Source: UBA4582 sp013204195
Lineage (GTDB): Bacteria > Pseudomonadota > Gammaproteobacteria > Pseudomonadales > Azotimanducaceae
Direction of reading: 5' to 3'
Assembly (NCBI GenBank): GCA_963925735.1
Contig: CAWUUH010000063.1
Coordinates: 1-14,111, forward strand
Length of the DNA stretch: 14,111 nt
The number at the start of each line of letters is the position of its first letter. Position 1 is the stretch's first letter. The translations under genes and the position numbers were made by a program. Of the stretch, positions 1-8,531 are shown piece by piece. The notes under the pieces are model-generated. The model had not been told where the DNA came from. It made no database searches and saw nothing but the letters and a program-made list of their open reading frames with translations.

Positions 1-1
1 A

Positions 2-3000
2 ATACTGGTATTAACCTTTACCATCGCCGCCACCGATGAATTGCGCCATCGCATTCGGCAGCGTATTTATACTGCCCGCGAATATCTGATTAACGCTGAC
101 GCCGAGGATGACGATTTTCTGCAATTTCTGATTGATAGCTCAACCGATGCCCCCCGTGACATCACATTGCTCACGGCGGCGTTACAGCTGATGGATGAAG
201 CCGCGATCTTTACCATTCATGGATTCTGCAACAAGATACTCAATGATCAGTCTCTCGCCACCGGCACTTTGTTTGATCAACGACTGGATGCCGATGCCAA
301 CCAACTCATGCAGATGGCCGCCGAAGACTGTTTTCGCGCCGAGATTCAGACCCTGGAACCGGCGCCGCGAGATATCGCCCTGGCAATGTGGCCGACCCCC
401 ACTGACTTATTGAAAAAAACTCGCGGCTTTCTGGCTCGCCAAGGCCTTGTGGTACGCCCCGCAGCCAAGGCTATCGATGAGCCCTTGGCACGGCTTCAAG
501 CCAAGGTCGACGAGGTGCGCGAACGCTGGCACCTGGAAGAGTTCCCCGCCGCGATTGAAGCCTCGGGCGTCAAGGCTAACTCAAAAAGTTTCCACCGGCT
601 GAAGACGCTGCAACGCTTCCTGCTCGGCAACGGCGTGTTTACCGACGACTGGCAGTACTTCACCGCTGACGTTCTCAGCAACAACCTCAAAAAGGCTGGC
701 GAGATGCCAACGCACTCGTTGATCGACCTGATAGAGGAGGTTCAAGACCTGCAATGGCTGGAACAACAACTGCAATACAATCTTTGGCACCAAACTATTG
801 AGACCCTGAGACGCAACCTGGCGCACTACAAGGCTGAGTTCAATCAACTCACCATGGACGACCTGCTGACCAACGTCCATCAAGCGCTTCACCAAGGCGC
901 CATAGGCGATCAGCTAGCGCAGCAACTGGCCAAGCAATGGCCGGTGGCGATGGTCGATGAATTTCAGGACACGGATGATATTCAATACGGTATTTTCAGC
1001 AAAATTTATTATCAGGCCGGACCTCAAAGCTTGTTACTGATTGGCGACCCTAAACAGGCCATTTATCAATTTCGTGGCGCTGACATCTACACCTATATCA
1101 ATGCCAAGCGGCAGCTCGACCAAGACCAGGATATGTATTCTCTGCAGACCAACTGGCGTTCCACTGCTGGCTTGGTGGCCGCGATAAACGCCTTATTTAA
1201 TCAACAGGATGTCTTCGGTAACGACCAGGACATGCCGTTTTTGCCAGTGGCACCTTTTCCGAATGCGGACAAAAAACAACTGCTGATTAACGCCGAAGCG
1301 GTCAAGCCGGTAGCATTTTTTGCACTCACCGATGCTGCCGGCAACGGTTTGAGAAAGCCCGACGCCAGCTACCTGGCCATGGAATATGCGGCGGAACAAA
1401 CCGCCCTGCTCCTATCTGGCGCGGCTACCATCGATAACCTGCCGGTGCACGCTGGCCAAATCGCCTTTTTGGTACGCCAGCACAAAGATATGCTGGTCGC
1501 CCGCGCGGCGCTGGCAAGACGGAATATTCGCAGTGTTTATGTGACGCAGGAAAGCGTCTTTCTGTCAGAGACCGCAGACGATTTGATGTTGCTACTGCAA
1601 GCGGTGAGTGAACCCAACAATGAACGCGCTATACGAACCGCCCTTGCCACCCGCCTGTTACAAGGGACGGTTTCTGAAATTATCGGACTTAAGCAAAACA
1701 CTCAACAGCAAAACCTACTGGAAGAATTCAAAGCTTACCATGATCTATGGGCTCGACTGGGGGTGGCGGCCATGCTGGAAGCCCTGGTCAGTGAACGGCG
1801 TCTCGCCCATAAATGGTTTGCCCAACTCGACGGCGAACGCCAAATCACAAATCTGCGACATTTGGCCGAGTTACTGCAAACCCGAGCGAGTATTGCGCCG
1901 GGCATGCATCGTCTGATCAAGTGGTTTAATCGTGAACGGCAGGCCGCCACCAGCACTCATGAAGAACGCCAACTGCGACTCGAGAGTGATCAAGACTTGG
2001 TGCAAATTGTCACGATGCACGCCGCCAAGGGGCTCGAATACGACATTGTGATGATTCCCTTGGCCGCCTTCGGGGCGGATGCTCGAAATGAATCTCCGCC
2101 GGTTCTGTTACATGAAGTAGACGCTGCTGACAACTTCACAACGGTGCTTGAATTGCGCAGCCTCGACGAGGTTAAACGGCAGGCTAGACGGGAGAATTTG
2201 ACGGAAGAGATGCGCCTGTTATATGTGGCGCTGACCCGCGCCCGGTATCAGTGCTATCTGGGATTCCCGGTTTATGGCGCTAAATCGAAGGTGGGTGAAA
2301 CCGCGCTGGGCAAGTTGCTAGGCCTCACCGACAATCAACCCGAGTTAGACGACATTGCGCGCCAGATCAACAACTTGCCTGCACCATTATTCGCGTTTCA
2401 GACGGTCACCAGTGTGCCGGTGTCGTTTATGCCGCCCGCCACTGGCCGCCAGCAATTGAACCCGCCCAATGCCGCACCAAGAGTCTATGACAGCTGGCGA
2501 GTCCACAGCTTTACCGGATTGTCCCACGCCCTAAGAACCCTGGACAACGGCACCACCGGCCACTACCTACCGGCGGGGTATCTGGATGATGACGAAAGTC
2601 AGCGCGACATAGACAGCACCCGCACCGGCACCCAACCCTTAGATCAATTCAGCTTTCCCGCGGGCCGCAAGGTGGGCATTGGCTTACACGCCTTGCTGGA
2701 GCAACTGGACTTTAATGCCAGTGACGCCAGCAAACAGGCCGCCATAGAGCGTTGCATCACGCGCCTAGGCTTCGTCAGCAATAAAGTTGAACTGGAATCT
2801 GCCTTAGGGGTCTGGCTCGAACATATACTGCAGACCCCCTTGTTTGGTGCGAACACAGTGCCAAGCGAGGAAGTCGAAGCCACGACTTTTTGCTTGCAGG
2901 ATGTTGCCCAGCAAGATTGCTTGAACGAACTGGAATTTCACTTCCCCGTCAACACCGACGAGGCATTGATTAACACCTTGATAGCCAACGGCTACTTGAA

Positions 3001-3388
3001 GCCGGGCGTGGTTCTGGCCCGCAACAAAATCCGCGGTATGATGACCGGCCTGATCGATCTGGTGGTTCGTCATGAGAACCGCTACTACGTCATGGACTAC
3101 AAATCGAACCACCTTGGCAACAGCCTGCCAGACTATTCGCCAAAGGCGTTGCAGCAGGCGGTCACTGAGCATCAATACGACTTACAATATCTGATTTATA
3201 CGGTGGCCCTGCACCGTTATCTCGGCCAGCGCCTGCCCGACTATGAATATACCAGCCATTTTGGCGGCGTCGGTTATCTGTTCCTGCGCGGCATGCACAA
3301 GGACAGAATTCAGAGCGGCGTGTTTTTTGATCGCCCCGACGCGGGCCTGATTCAGCAGCTCGACCAGATCTTTGGTGGTAGACCATGA
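2..3388 (+). CDS. recB: RecBCD enzyme subunit RecB, 5'-truncated by the window edge
   Basis: RecB is the 3'-5' helicase and nuclease subunit of RecBCD, which resects double-strand breaks and loads RecA. The reading frame is open from base 2 with no stop, so the TTG at 41 is internal: the residues before it read TFTIAATDELR, helicase motif Ia of RecB. Numbering from base 2, I see motif II DEFQDTD (319-325), motif III GDPKQAIYQFRG (from 348), TNWRS (motif IV), MHAAKGLEYD (motif V, H673) and YVALTRAR (motif VI, around 745). The C-terminal nuclease domain has GLIDLVV with D1019, then MDYKSN with D1032 and K1034. Their 13 and 15 residue spacing equals E. coli D1067, D1080 and K1082. The offset of 48 implies that only about 50 N-terminal residues, including Walker A, lie outside. 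The gene overlaps recD by 4 bases (ATGA), so translation is probably coupled. Confidence 0.97.
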   Translation: MLVLTFTIAATDELRHRIRQRIYTAREYLINADAEDDDFLQFLIDSSTDAPRDITLLTAALQLMDEAAIFTIHGFCNKILNDQSLATGTLFDQRLDADANQLMQMAAEDCFRAEIQTLEPAPRDIALAMWPTPTDLLKKTRGFLARQGLVVRPAAKAIDEPLARLQAKVDEVRERWHLEEFPAAIEASGVKANSKSFHRLKTLQRFLLGNGVFTDDWQYFTADVLSNNLKKAGEMPTHSLIDLIEEVQDLQWLEQQLQYNLWHQTIETLRRNLAHYKAEFNQLTMDDLLTNVHQALHQGAIGDQLAQQLAKQWPVAMVDEFQDTDDIQYGIFSKIYYQAGPQSLLLIGDPKQAIYQFRGADIYTYINAKRQLDQDQDMYSLQTNWRSTAGLVAAINALFNQQDVFGNDQDMPFLPVAPFPNADKKQLLINAEAVKPVAFFALTDAAGNGLRKPDASYLAMEYAAEQTALLLSGAATIDNLPVHAGQIAFLVRQHKDMLVARAALARRNIRSVYVTQESVFLSETADDLMLLLQAVSEPNNERAIRTALATRLLQGTVSEIIGLKQNTQQQNLLEEFKAYHDLWARLGVAAMLEALVSERRLAHKWFAQLDGERQITNLRHLAELLQTRASIAPGMHRLIKWFNRERQAATSTHEERQLRLESDQDLVQIVTMHAAKGLEYDIVMIPLAAFGADARNESPPVLLHEVDAADNFTTVLELRSLDEVKRQARRENLTEEMRLLYVALTRARYQCYLGFPVYGAKSKVGETALGKLLGLTDNQPELDDIARQINNLPAPLFAFQTVTSVPVSFMPPATGRQQLNPPNAAPRVYDSWRVHSFTGLSHALRTLDNGTTGHYLPAGYLDDDESQRDIDSTRTGTQPLDQFSFPAGRKVGIGLHALLEQLDFNASDASKQAAIERCITRLGFVSNKVELESALGVWLEHILQTPLFGANTVPSEEVEATTFCLQDVAQQDCLNELEFHFPVNTDEALINTLIANGYLKPGVVLARNKIRGMMTGLIDLVVRHENRYYVMDYKSNHLGNSLPDYSPKALQQAVTEHQYDLQYLIYTVALHRYLGQRLPDYEYTSHFGGVGYLFLRGMHKDRIQSGVFFDRPDAGLIQQLDQIFGGRP

Positions 3389-5106
3389 TGCACGATTACC
3401 TGGCCATTGATGTGCATTTTGCGCGATTGATGTGCGATCTTGGCGCGACCCGAGATCCAGCCATCTATCAGCTATTTGCGCAACTGAGTCAGGCGTTACG
3501 CCAACAGCACAGCTGCATCGACTTGGCACAACGAGATGATACGGCGGCGCTGGTGGCAAAGCTGCTGACATTGCCCTGTGTCGGCCAGCCCGACAGTGGC
3601 CAATGGGCCGCCGGGGCGCAAGCCAGCCCCTTGATTCTTGAGCGCAACAAGCTCTATCTGCAGCGTTATTATCAATATGAATGTCGTATTGCTGCCGAAT
3701 TAATCAAGCGCAACCAGCCCTTACCATTGGCCGACCCGCGGGTGTTGCGGCAGATTATGACAGATCAATTTGGTGCCAATCTAACCACCGTCAATTGGCA
3801 GGCCGTCGCGACACTGCAAGCCCTGACCCGCGGCCTGACGGTGATTACCGGCGGACCGGGTACCGGTAAAACCACCACGGTACTGAAGCTATTGCAAGCC
3901 TTCGCCGCATTGCCCGGTAACGAACACGCCATCGTCAAACTGGCAGCGCCCACGGGCAAGGCAGCCATGCGCCTGAATCAAGGGCTCAGGCAGGACCAGG
4001 ATACAGATAAACCAGTCGTCGAGGTGCAGACGCTGCACCGGTTATTGGGCATGCGTATGGACGGCAGAAGCTGGCGCCATGATGCGCGGCATCCTTTGAC
4101 AGTCGATTTATTGATCGTTGACGAGGTCTCCATGGTTGACTTGGCCATGATGGATCGACTGCTACGGGCATTGCCAGCCCATTGCCAGTTAGTGCTGCTC
4201 GGCGACCCTGATCAATTGCCTGCCGTTGAGACCGGTAATTTTTTGATGGATATTTGCCGCTACCCAGCCGGCTACTCCGCTGCATTTCATGACTTGGCTG
4301 CCGCCGCACTCGGCACTGACCTGCCCATCAACCCAGCAGAACACAAGCTCAAGGATGCCTTGTGCCGACTGACAAAAAGCTACCGCTTCGATGCCGACCA
4401 AGGCATCGGTCAATTGGCCCGAGCGATTCAACAGGGAGGGCCGATTCAAGGCAATGAGCAGGTTAGTATTCGGCCCATTATCGAGTTGCAACAGCATCCA
4501 AGTCTGCTGCTCGCGCCCTTCACTGACTACCTGGCACTGGCGGCGGATACTAACTGCACGGCCGGTGAGTTACTTGACCAGTTTGAGCAGACTCGCATTT
4601 TGTCAGCGGTACGCGAGGGCGACTATGGGGTTGAGCATCTGAATCTGGCCATTGAAGCTCAGTTACTCGCCACTGGCTTTCGTACCGGCCCGACTTTTTA
4701 TCATGGCCGGCCGATCATGATTATGCGCAACGACTATGCACTGGGTTTGTTCAACGGTGACGTGGGTATTTGCTTGTTTAACCTTGAGGACCAACGTTTT
4801 CATGTGGCTTTTCGCGACAGTGATGGCGCTATCATGACTCACTTGGCCTCGCGCCTGCCACCTCATGAAACCTGTTTTGTGATGACCGTGCACAAGTCGC
4901 AGGGCTCCGAGTTCAATGCGGTGACGCTGGTACTGCAGGCAGCCGCGTCACCAAGGGCCGAGCAACTGGTGAGCCGCGAACTGCTTTATACCGCGGTGAC
5001 GCGATCACGCCAACGCATCATCCTGTATAGTAGCGAAGCCCTGCTGAATGAGGCACTCAATACTCATGCTCGTCGTGACAGCGGGCTTGCAGAGCGGTTT
5101 TTATGA
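3385..5106 (+). CDS. recD: RecBCD enzyme subunit RecD (5'-3' helicase)
   Basis: RecD is the fast 5'-3' superfamily 1B helicase of RecBCD; it regulates the nuclease and the response to Chi. The 573-residue product is close to the E. coli length (608). Visible motifs: Walker A GGPGTGKTTT (156-165, K162), motif II IVDEVSMVD (244-252), motif III LLGDPDQLPAVE (from about 271), VHKSQGSEF (502-510) and LLYTAVTRSR (533-542). The N-terminal 150 residues are the poorly conserved domain that docks on RecC. The start is the first of two adjacent ATG codons; it overlaps the recB stop in an ATGA junction, the usual coupled arrangement. The pitrilysin gene ptr lies between recC and recB in E. coli, so its presence or absence here cannot be judged. 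Nothing suggests damage to the protein. Confidence 0.96.
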   Translation: MMHDYLAIDVHFARLMCDLGATRDPAIYQLFAQLSQALRQQHSCIDLAQRDDTAALVAKLLTLPCVGQPDSGQWAAGAQASPLILERNKLYLQRYYQYECRIAAELIKRNQPLPLADPRVLRQIMTDQFGANLTTVNWQAVATLQALTRGLTVITGGPGTGKTTTVLKLLQAFAALPGNEHAIVKLAAPTGKAAMRLNQGLRQDQDTDKPVVEVQTLHRLLGMRMDGRSWRHDARHPLTVDLLIVDEVSMVDLAMMDRLLRALPAHCQLVLLGDPDQLPAVETGNFLMDICRYPAGYSAAFHDLAAAALGTDLPINPAEHKLKDALCRLTKSYRFDADQGIGQLARAIQQGGPIQGNEQVSIRPIIELQQHPSLLLAPFTDYLALAADTNCTAGELLDQFEQTRILSAVREGDYGVEHLNLAIEAQLLATGFRTGPTFYHGRPIMIMRNDYALGLFNGDVGICLFNLEDQRFHVAFRDSDGAIMTHLASRLPPHETCFVMTVHKSQGSEFNAVTLVLQAAASPRAEQLVSRELLYTAVTRSRQRIILYSSEALLNEALNTHARRDSGLAERFL

Positions 5107-5173
5107 GCCAGGTCGCTGGTATTTAGGCCACGAATTCGTTAATTTCTCTTTTAAAATCATAAGGCCACTCACT

Positions 5174-5992
5174 CTGAACCCTCTGCGACACTGTATCAGC
5201 GCGATCTCGCTCACGGCCATCACGGTAAACTTGCTGTTCTGGATCCCGTTCCTGATTTTATTCGCGCTGATACCAGCCTTAATTCCCGTCGCAGCAGTTC
5301 GACGGGGCTGCTATTTCTGCACCGACCTGAGTTATCGCGGCGCGGTGGGCGGCAATTCCTTTTGGCTGCAACGGATACTCGGCATTCGTATGCAGGTGAC
5401 GGGGGATTTACCCACCAGCAAATGGCAAAAGATGCTGGTCATCAGCAATCATCGCAGCTGGTTTGATATTCTGGCGTTACAGGCGGTGATTGTCCCCCAT
5501 GGCCCCATCATCAAATTTCTGATCAAGAAAGAGCTGATCTATGTGCCCGTGGTTGGCTGGGTCTGTTTGGCCCTTAACTTTCCACGCCTGACTCGAGGTC
5601 AGAAACCCGGCGGTAAGGGCAAGGACTTTGACTCGGTAACCAGCGCCGTGATGGAAATGGACAACAGTGCTTTTGCACTACTGAACTTTATTGAAGGTAC
5701 GCGCTTCACTCCCGCCAAACGCGAGCAACTGAAGTCGAAATATCAATATCTGTTGAACCCTAAAACCGGTAGCCTACGGCTGATGCTCGAAAACTTGCCC
5801 CATTGCGATATCGTCGACGTGACCCTGATATATCCCACGGATATGGATTTTTGGGAGATTCTCAGCGGCCGACTCAAGCAGTTGGAGGTGCATGTGACCT
5901 GCAACCCAGCCGATGAGATCACGAATGTTAAACAGTGGGTTAACTCCCGCTGGCAAGAAAAGGAGGCGCGTTACCAGCGGGCGCGAACCTGA
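5174..5992 (+). CDS. 1-acyl-sn-glycerol-3-phosphate acyltransferase-like membrane protein (YihG/PlsC family)
   Basis: This PlsC-type acyltransferase would transfer a fatty acyl chain to a lysophospholipid such as lysophosphatidate at the inner membrane. From the chosen start I see a hydrophobic N-terminal anchor (about residues 9-42), the catalytic NHRSWFD motif (HX4D, H93 and D98) and the substrate-binding FIEGTRFT block (172-179). The C-terminal half resembles E. coli YihG (LSGRL, then VHV and WVNSRWQEKE near the end), which favours YihG over PlsC proper. The start is uncertain. The frame is open from an ATG at 5048 inside recD, but the residues before about 5170 look like read-through of the recD end and do not resemble the family. 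A CTG at 5174 has AAGG nine bases upstream (5161-5164) and gives a family-like N-terminus. The only other plausible starts (ATG 5048, ATG 5066, GTG 5075) overlap recD. Family call is firm, start is not. Confidence 0.85.
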   Translation: MNPLRHCISAISLTAITVNLLFWIPFLILFALIPALIPVAAVRRGCYFCTDLSYRGAVGGNSFWLQRILGIRMQVTGDLPTSKWQKMLVISNHRSWFDILALQAVIVPHGPIIKFLIKKELIYVPVVGWVCLALNFPRLTRGQKPGGKGKDFDSVTSAVMEMDNSAFALLNFIEGTRFTPAKREQLKSKYQYLLNPKTGSLRLMLENLPHCDIVDVTLIYPTDMDFWEILSGRLKQLEVHVTCNPADEITNVKQWVNSRWQEKEARYQRART

Positions 5993-6083
5993 ACACCACA
6001 TAATCAAATTGCTCCACATTTCAATCAATTCACTGGCCGTTGCACGGCTCACTCAGACCTTCGATTAGAGACACCCCCACACC

Positions 6084-7064
6084 ATGCTTGCTATCGCCGC
6101 CGTCATTATAGGTATTGTTCTGCTCGTCTTCAGCGCCGATAAATTCGTTGATGGCGCCGCCGCGGCGGCAAAACGCGCGGGTCTACCGCCCTTGTTGATT
6201 GGTATGCTGGTGATCGGCTTTGGCAGCTCGATGCCGGAAATGGTGATCAGTGGTTTGTCGGCAAGCCAGGGTAACTCAGGTCTGGCACTGGGCAATGCGT
6301 TCGGCTCCAATATCACCAATATCGCCCTGATTTTGGGCCTCACCGCCGCGATCAGCCCGATTCGTGTCGAGTCGTCGATATTGCGCCGAGAACTGCCGTT
6401 ACTGGCCTTTGTGACGCTCACAGCGGCCGCACTACTCTATGTGGATGGGGCCTTGAGCCGTACCGATGGCTGGATCTTGATTGGCCTGTTCGTCGTCATC
6501 ATGGCTTGGTCGATTCGTGCTGGCGTCAATAACAAAACAGATCACCTGGCAGTGATGGTCGAGCAAGAGTTACAAGCACCCATGAGCATGGCACGGGCCA
6601 TCACCTATGTGGTTTTTGGCCTGATTCTCCTGGTGATCAGTTCGCAGATTCTGGTGTGGGGTGGGGTCGAGATCGCCCGCGCGCTCGGCATCAGTGACTT
6701 GATCATTGGTCTGACGGTGGTTGCGGTGGGCACCTCGTTACCGGAACTTGCCGCCTCCATCGCCGCAGTTCGCAAGAATGAACACGACCTGGCCTTAGGC
6801 AATATCATCGGCTCAAATCTGTTTAATACCTCTATCGTCATCGGCATCACCGGCACCATTGGCCCGACGCTGCTGGAGCCCGGGATCCTTAGTCGAGATT
6901 TACCGGTGCTCGGGATCTTGACTGCGGCGCTATTCCTGATGGGCTACGCTTTTCGTGGGCGCACCGTCGGCATCATTACCCGTTTGGAAGGCATTCTGCT
7001 GCTGATCGCTTACGTGATCTATAACGCGGGCCTTGTGCTGACGGTGATCACCACAAAAGCCTGA
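6084..7064 (+). CDS. Calcium/sodium antiporter, CaCA family (YrbG-like)
   Basis: This is an inner-membrane cation/Ca2+ exchanger that would move Ca2+ out of the cell in exchange for Na+ or H+. The 326-residue protein is almost entirely hydrophobic, consistent with about ten membrane helices, and shows the family's internal duplication. The first alpha repeat has GFGSSMPE (45-52, with ion-coordinating E52) and GNAFGSN (70-76). The second has GTSLPE (216-221, E221) and GNIIGSN (239-245). Both acidic residues and both GN-x2-GSN motifs are intact, so the transporter should be active. The ATG start gives a typical N-terminal helix; the upstream ribosome site is weak (AGAG about 14 bases before). 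A 91-base gap separates it from the acyltransferase, so it may have its own promoter, although I could not assign one. It is convergent with the transaminase. E. coli YrbG has no well-defined physiological role, so the exchanged ions are inferred from the family. Confidence 0.93.
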   Translation: MLAIAAVIIGIVLLVFSADKFVDGAAAAAKRAGLPPLLIGMLVIGFGSSMPEMVISGLSASQGNSGLALGNAFGSNITNIALILGLTAAISPIRVESSILRRELPLLAFVTLTAAALLYVDGALSRTDGWILIGLFVVIMAWSIRAGVNNKTDHLAVMVEQELQAPMSMARAITYVVFGLILLVISSQILVWGGVEIARALGISDLIIGLTVVAVGTSLPELAASIAAVRKNEHDLALGNIIGSNLFNTSIVIGITGTIGPTLLEPGILSRDLPVLGILTAALFLMGYAFRGRTVGIITRLEGILLLIAYVIYNAGLVLTVITTKA

Positions 7065-7073
7065 CACTTCACG

Positions 7074-7089
7074 GCCACGGGTGAGTGGC
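7074..7089. terminator. Weak hairpin between convergent genes
   Basis: In the 38-base gap between the antiporter stop and the transaminase stop there is a perfect 5-bp inverted repeat, GCCAC and GTGGC, around a 6-base loop. It has no T-tract on either side, so a bidirectional terminator role is only suggested by its position between two convergent genes. Confidence 0.25.
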
Positions 7090-7102
7090 ACTTAATCACG
7101 GG

Positions 7103-8419
7103 CTATTTAAGACTGTGGAGCTCAGTCCCCAGTCGATCAAACATCTCCGCCAGGACACTGACGGGCGACTTAAAGGGTGGGCCGAACTGCAGGGTATCAC
7201 CACCCCAACGGACGTAGAACCCTGCTTGCCACATGGCCAAACCCACTTCGTAGGGTCGAATTGTCGGGTCACCGTCACGGGGCGCCAGCTGGATCGCTCC
7301 TGCCAAGCCATAATTGCGGATATCCACAACATGAGGTGAACCCTTGAGCTCGTGGATCAGCCGCTCGAAGTCTACCGCCACTGCCCCTGCCTGTTGGGCG
7401 AGATTGTCTCGCTCAAACACATCCAGCGCCGCCAACGCCGCGGCACAGGCCACGGGATGGCCTGAATAGGTATAACCATGGGGCAGCTCAATGGCATGCT
7501 CTGGCAGGTCACTTGCCATAAACGCATCATAAATAGCCTCAGTGACCACCACCGCCCCCATGGGGACAGCGCCGTTAGTCAATTGCTTGGCCACGTTGAT
7601 CATATCTGGGACGACGCCAAAGGCGGCGGCACCCGTGTTAGCGCCGCAACGACCAAAGCCAGTGATGACCTCGTCAAAGATCAGCAAAATATCGTGGGCG
7701 GTGCAGATTTCCCGAAGCCGCGCCAGGTAACCATGAGGCGGCACCACAACACCCGCCGAACCGGACATGGGCTCAACGATCACCGCCGCGATATTCGAGG
7801 CGTCATGCAGATTAATCAATTCCAATAAATGTTCTGCGAGGTATTCCCCCGACTGGGGCATGCCGGCGGTGAACGCATTTTCTGCCAACAGGGTCGAAGG
7901 CAGATGATCCACATCTAACAAGGGCCCAAAGGCTTTACGATTGGCGCCGATGCCACCCACACTGGCGCCACCAAAATTGACCCCGTGGTAACCCTTAACC
8001 CGACCGATCAACCGGGTCTTGTTCGGCTTCCCCACCTGGCGCCAATAGGCCCGAGCAATCTTCAGTGAGGTGTCTGCGGCCTCTGACCCTGAGTTGGTGA
8101 ACATGACATGATTGAGGCCGTCAGGCATAAACTCGGTGATACGCTCGGCCAGCTGAAAGCTCAAGGGATGGCCGAACTGAAAATTCGGTGAAAAATCTAA
8201 CGTGCCCAATTGCTTGGCCACCGCATCGCGAATTTCCGGCAGGTTGTGGCCCGCGCCCGTACACCACAGTCCGGATAGACTGTCGAACACCTTGCGGCCA
8301 TCATCCGTATGAAAATACAGTCCTTCAGCACCGACAATGATGCGCGGATTTTTTTTAAATGCTCGATTCGCCGTATAGGGCATCCATAACGCGTCGAGAT
8401 TGATTTTTGCAGTAGTCAC
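7103..8419 (-). CDS. bauA: Beta-alanine (omega-amino acid):pyruvate transaminase, class III PLP enzyme
   Basis: The enzyme would move the amino group of beta-alanine or related omega-amino acids to pyruvate, giving malonate semialdehyde and alanine, in polyamine, beta-alanine or pyrimidine breakdown in the cytoplasm. The 438-residue protein follows the Pseudomonas BauA/OapT sequence closely along its length: DSLSGLWCTGAGH near 46, NSGSEAADTS for PLP-phosphate binding (109-118), IVEPMSGSAGVVVPP, IFDEVITGFGR with D249 contacting the pyridine ring, NVAKQLTNGAVPMG with the Schiff-base lysine K278, and GGDTLQFGPPF near the end. The start is GTG at 8417-8419, supported by GAGGT six bases upstream (8426-8430). 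It is the last gene of a minus-strand series, 112 bases after the phosphotransferase gene. The symbol is by resemblance to P. aeruginosa bauA; related class III transaminases with other amine substrates cannot be fully excluded. Confidence 0.92.
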   Translation of the reverse strand: MTTAKINLDALWMPYTANRAFKKNPRIIVGAEGLYFHTDDGRKVFDSLSGLWCTGAGHNLPEIRDAVAKQLGTLDFSPNFQFGHPLSFQLAERITEFMPDGLNHVMFTNSGSEAADTSLKIARAYWRQVGKPNKTRLIGRVKGYHGVNFGGASVGGIGANRKAFGPLLDVDHLPSTLLAENAFTAGMPQSGEYLAEHLLELINLHDASNIAAVIVEPMSGSAGVVVPPHGYLARLREICTAHDILLIFDEVITGFGRCGANTGAAAFGVVPDMINVAKQLTNGAVPMGAVVVTEAIYDAFMASDLPEHAIELPHGYTYSGHPVACAAALAALDVFERDNLAQQAGAVAVDFERLIHELKGSPHVVDIRNYGLAGAIQLAPRDGDPTIRPYEVGLAMWQAGFYVRWGGDTLQFGPPFKSPVSVLAEMFDRLGTELHSLK

Positions 8420-8463
8420 GATGGACCTCGGTCAATAGGTTAATTGGTGATAAAGCTCATGGG

Positions 8464-8491
8464 CATCGCTCGTTAGCAATGGCGGGCGATG
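8464..8491. other. Intercistronic inverted repeat
   Basis: CATCGCTCG and CGGGCGATG form a 9-bp stem (one G-T wobble in the plus-strand RNA, one mismatch in the minus-strand RNA) around a 10-base loop. It sits in the 112-base gap between the phosphotransferase and transaminase genes. There is no T-tract, so a terminator is unlikely. An mRNA-processing structure or operator is possible but unproven. Confidence 0.3.
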
Positions 8492-8531
8492 AAGCATGTG
8501 GATTACCGACGCTCGCGAAGGCGTTGCAGCA

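Noticed and set aside
41..3388. TTG at 41 as the recB start
   Set aside because: The frame is open to base 2, and the residues before it form conserved RecB motif Ia, so the gene is simply cut by the window edge.
5152..5157. TAAAAT as a -10 element for the acyltransferase
   Set aside because: No -35-like hexamer lies 16-18 bases upstream, and the implied transcript start would fall at or past the AAGG ribosome site.
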